Source of the DNA: Anaerolineales bacterium
Lineage (GTDB): Bacteria > Chloroflexota > Anaerolineae > Anaerolineales > UBA11858
NCBI GenBank assembly: GCA_024763275.1
Contig: JANTFT010000013.1
Span: forward strand, 1 to 50,538
Direction of reading: 5' to 3'
DNA length: 50,538 bases
A model generated the notes under the pieces. That model searched no databases, was not told the origin of the DNA, and saw only the letters and a program-made list of their open reading frames with translations. Position 1 is the first letter of the stretch, and every line of letters starts with the position of its first letter. Positions 49,326-50,538 of this stretch are shown one piece after another. A program made the position numbers and the translations under genes.

Positions 49326-50441
49326 TTAGCCCTCGTAATCGTACTTACGAATGATGCGATCCTTCTCCTGCTGTCTCTCTAATGCCAGATCGATCAGCTC
49401 CTCAATCAAATTCGCATAGGACAACCCACTGGCCTCCCATAACTTCGGGTACATACTGATGGGGGTAAAGCCAGGGATGGTATTAACCTCGTTCAGGAAA
49501 ACTTCCCCGGATTCCTTGTCAACCAGGAAATCGGCCCGGGCCATACCCAGGCAATCAATTGACTGGTAAGCCAGCAAGGCATACTCCTGCAGCAGATTTA
49601 CCTGCTCATCCTCCAGGGGAGCCGGAATTATCAGCTCGGAGCTGTCATCGTGGTATTTCGCCTCGTAAGAATAGAATTCAGCGGCAGGTCTGATCTCCCC
49701 GGGGATGGAAACCCGGGGGTGGTCGTTGCCCAGCACGCTCAGTTCGATCTCCCTGGCATTGATGCCTTTTTCTATCAATATACGCCGGTCGTAGCGGGCC
49801 GCATCCAGGATGCCTTCCGCGGCTTCCTCAAGATCCTGGCATTTATGAACTCCCACTGAGGAACCCATATTTGCCGGCTTGATAAAAACCGGGAACTGGT
49901 TGAAATCTCTCACCCTGGCAAGGACCGCCTCCATATCATCCAGCTCTGAACTGCGAATAAGGATTGCTGGCGTTACCGGAATCTGATTGGCGACCATCAC
50001 GTCCTTAAAAAGAGCCTTATCCATACCCACAGAAGAACCCAGCACCCCGGCGCCCACATAGGCCAGATTGTTGAGCTCAAATAGACCCTGCACGGTGCCA
50101 TCTTCCCCATAGGATCCATGCAGGACAGGGAAAATCACATCAAGCTCCGCAAATACCTCCAGCAGCTCAGCGCCCTCAACCTTTTTCAGGGAAAACACCT
50201 GCGGACGGGAGGGCACCGGAAGCATCGCTGCTGGAGAAAGGGAATTGTATTTCTGGTTGGCAAGCGCACTCAAAACATCATCGCCAACCAGCCAATCTCC
50301 CTCCAGAGTAATGCCAATCTGGGTCACTTGATATTTGTCCCGGTCCAGTGTTTCCAGCACCGAGCGAGCAGAGACCAGGGAAACCGCATGCTCCCCGGAC
50401 CTGCCTCCAAACAAAACACCTAAACGAACAGGGTGATTCAT
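49326..50441 (-). CDS. ddl: D-alanine--D-alanine ligase
   Basis: A 371-residue ATP-grasp enzyme that joins two D-alanines for the peptidoglycan stem peptide. GGRSGEHAVSLVSARSV is the N-terminal signature, followed by HGSYGEDGTVQGL, the ATP-binding FIKPANMGSSVGVHK and the metal-binding FLNEVNTIPGFTPISMYPKL. The start overlaps the murB stop (ATGA). The active-site residues look complete; a Ddl active-site Tyr/Phe choice for vancomycin-type depsipeptide was not resolved. Confidence 0.95.
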   Translation of the reverse strand: MNHPVRLGVLFGGRSGEHAVSLVSARSVLETLDRDKYQVTQIGITLEGDWLVGDDVLSALANQKYNSLSPAAMLPVPSRPQVFSLKKVEGAELLEVFAELDVIFPVLHGSYGEDGTVQGLFELNNLAYVGAGVLGSSVGMDKALFKDVMVANQIPVTPAILIRSSELDDMEAVLARVRDFNQFPVFIKPANMGSSVGVHKCQDLEEAAEGILDAARYDRRILIEKGINAREIELSVLGNDHPRVSIPGEIRPAAEFYSYEAKYHDDSSELIIPAPLEDEQVNLLQEYALLAYQSIDCLGMARADFLVDKESGEVFLNEVNTIPGFTPISMYPKLWEASGLSYANLIEELIDLALERQQEKDRIIRKYDYEG

Positions 50442-50538
50442 ATATTTTCCTTATTCCAATCGCCGACAAACTGGATTTCCAGTTCCAGTTCGACCCCGAA
50501 CTTCTCACTGACTTTATCCCGCACCATTGCGATCAAAG
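50438..50538 (-). CDS. murB: UDP-N-acetylenolpyruvoylglucosamine reductase MurB, C-terminal end (partial)
   Basis: The last 33 codons are present on the minus strand and end with TGA at 50440-50438. The tail (IAMVRDKVSEKFGVELELEI, then QFVGDW) matches the C-terminus of MurB, which makes UDP-MurNAc with NADPH. It precedes ddl as in many division/cell-wall clusters. The rest lies outside the window. Confidence 0.85.
   Translation of the reverse strand, partial: LIAMVRDKVSEKFGVELELEIQFVGDWNKENI

Noticed and set aside
1-50538. CRISPR array, rRNA, tRNA or insertion sequence
   Set aside because: No regularly spaced repeats, no rRNA/tRNA sequence, and no transposase or terminal inverted repeats were seen on reading the intergenic regions.

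Overview
The window looks like a chromosomal segment of a bacterium of the phylum Chloroflexota, probably Anaerolineae. This is inference. It rests on lipoproteins with short CGG-type lipoboxes, a toast_rack-type lipoprotein, a murB-ddl-ftsQ-ftsA-ftsZ division cluster followed by nrdR, a receiver/CpaE-like ATPase fusion, and a Qmo/Hdr-like respiratory module. No rRNA, tRNA, CRISPR array, insertion sequence or prophage was found. Nearly all the DNA is coding.

Left part (1-20.4 kb): the end of a phosphonate/phosphate ABC importer (phnD end, phnC, phnE with an unusual extracytoplasmic domain). Next come larE-larB-larC for the nickel-pincer cofactor without larA, a SanA/YdcF-type membrane protein, a toast_rack lipoprotein and a tyrosine-recombinase homologue that has lost its catalytic residues. 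tilS follows, divergent from an operon of receiver-CpaE fusion, sirtuin, GAF histidine kinase and two half-size permeases. A CinA N-domain protein and a complete branched-chain amino-acid importer (livF, G, M, H and binding protein) with a long 5' leader complete this part.

Middle part (20.8-45.2 kb) is an accessory island for sulfur and electron metabolism. After a FabL-type enoyl reductase comes an ArsR regulator and a tightly packed operon: TusA, an MvhD-like protein, a QmoA-like flavoprotein, HdrA, a GltD/NfnB-like flavoprotein, QmoC-like membrane subunit and DsrE. Its likely job is to pass persulfide sulfur (TusA/DsrE) and electrons between NAD(P)H, flavin/Fe-S proteins and menaquinone. 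Next, on the minus strand, are a LysR regulator, a lipoprotein with four rhodanese domains and a 12-haem cytochrome c. The reading frame of that cytochrome is interrupted by one UGA followed by a hairpin that fits bacterial SECIS rules, so it is a candidate selenoprotein. Divergent from it is a menaquinone module (octahaem cytochrome, four-cluster ferredoxin, NrfD) with its own LysR gene. An ArsR-controlled operon follows: an octahaem cytochrome of the tetrathionate-reductase (OTR) family, a heptahaem-cytochrome b fusion with an EF-hand, and two YeeE/YedE-type sulfur-compound transporters, one fused to a Cys-less rhodanese.

Right part (45.2-50.5 kb, minus strand): nrdR, ftsZ, ftsA, ftsQ, ddl and the 3' end of murB, an ordinary cell-division/cell-wall cluster.

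Taken together, the island suggests a sulfur-oxyanion or polysulfide respiration system. Surface cytochromes and rhodaneses handle thiosulfate, tetrathionate or sulfane sulfur, NrfD and cytochrome b modules link them to menaquinone, YeeE proteins import sulfur, and the TusA-Qmo/Hdr-DsrE complex handles it in the cytoplasm. The direction of flow (reduction, oxidation or disproportionation) cannot be read from the sequence. No dsrAB, aprAB, sat, phs/psrA or hdrB gene is present in the window.
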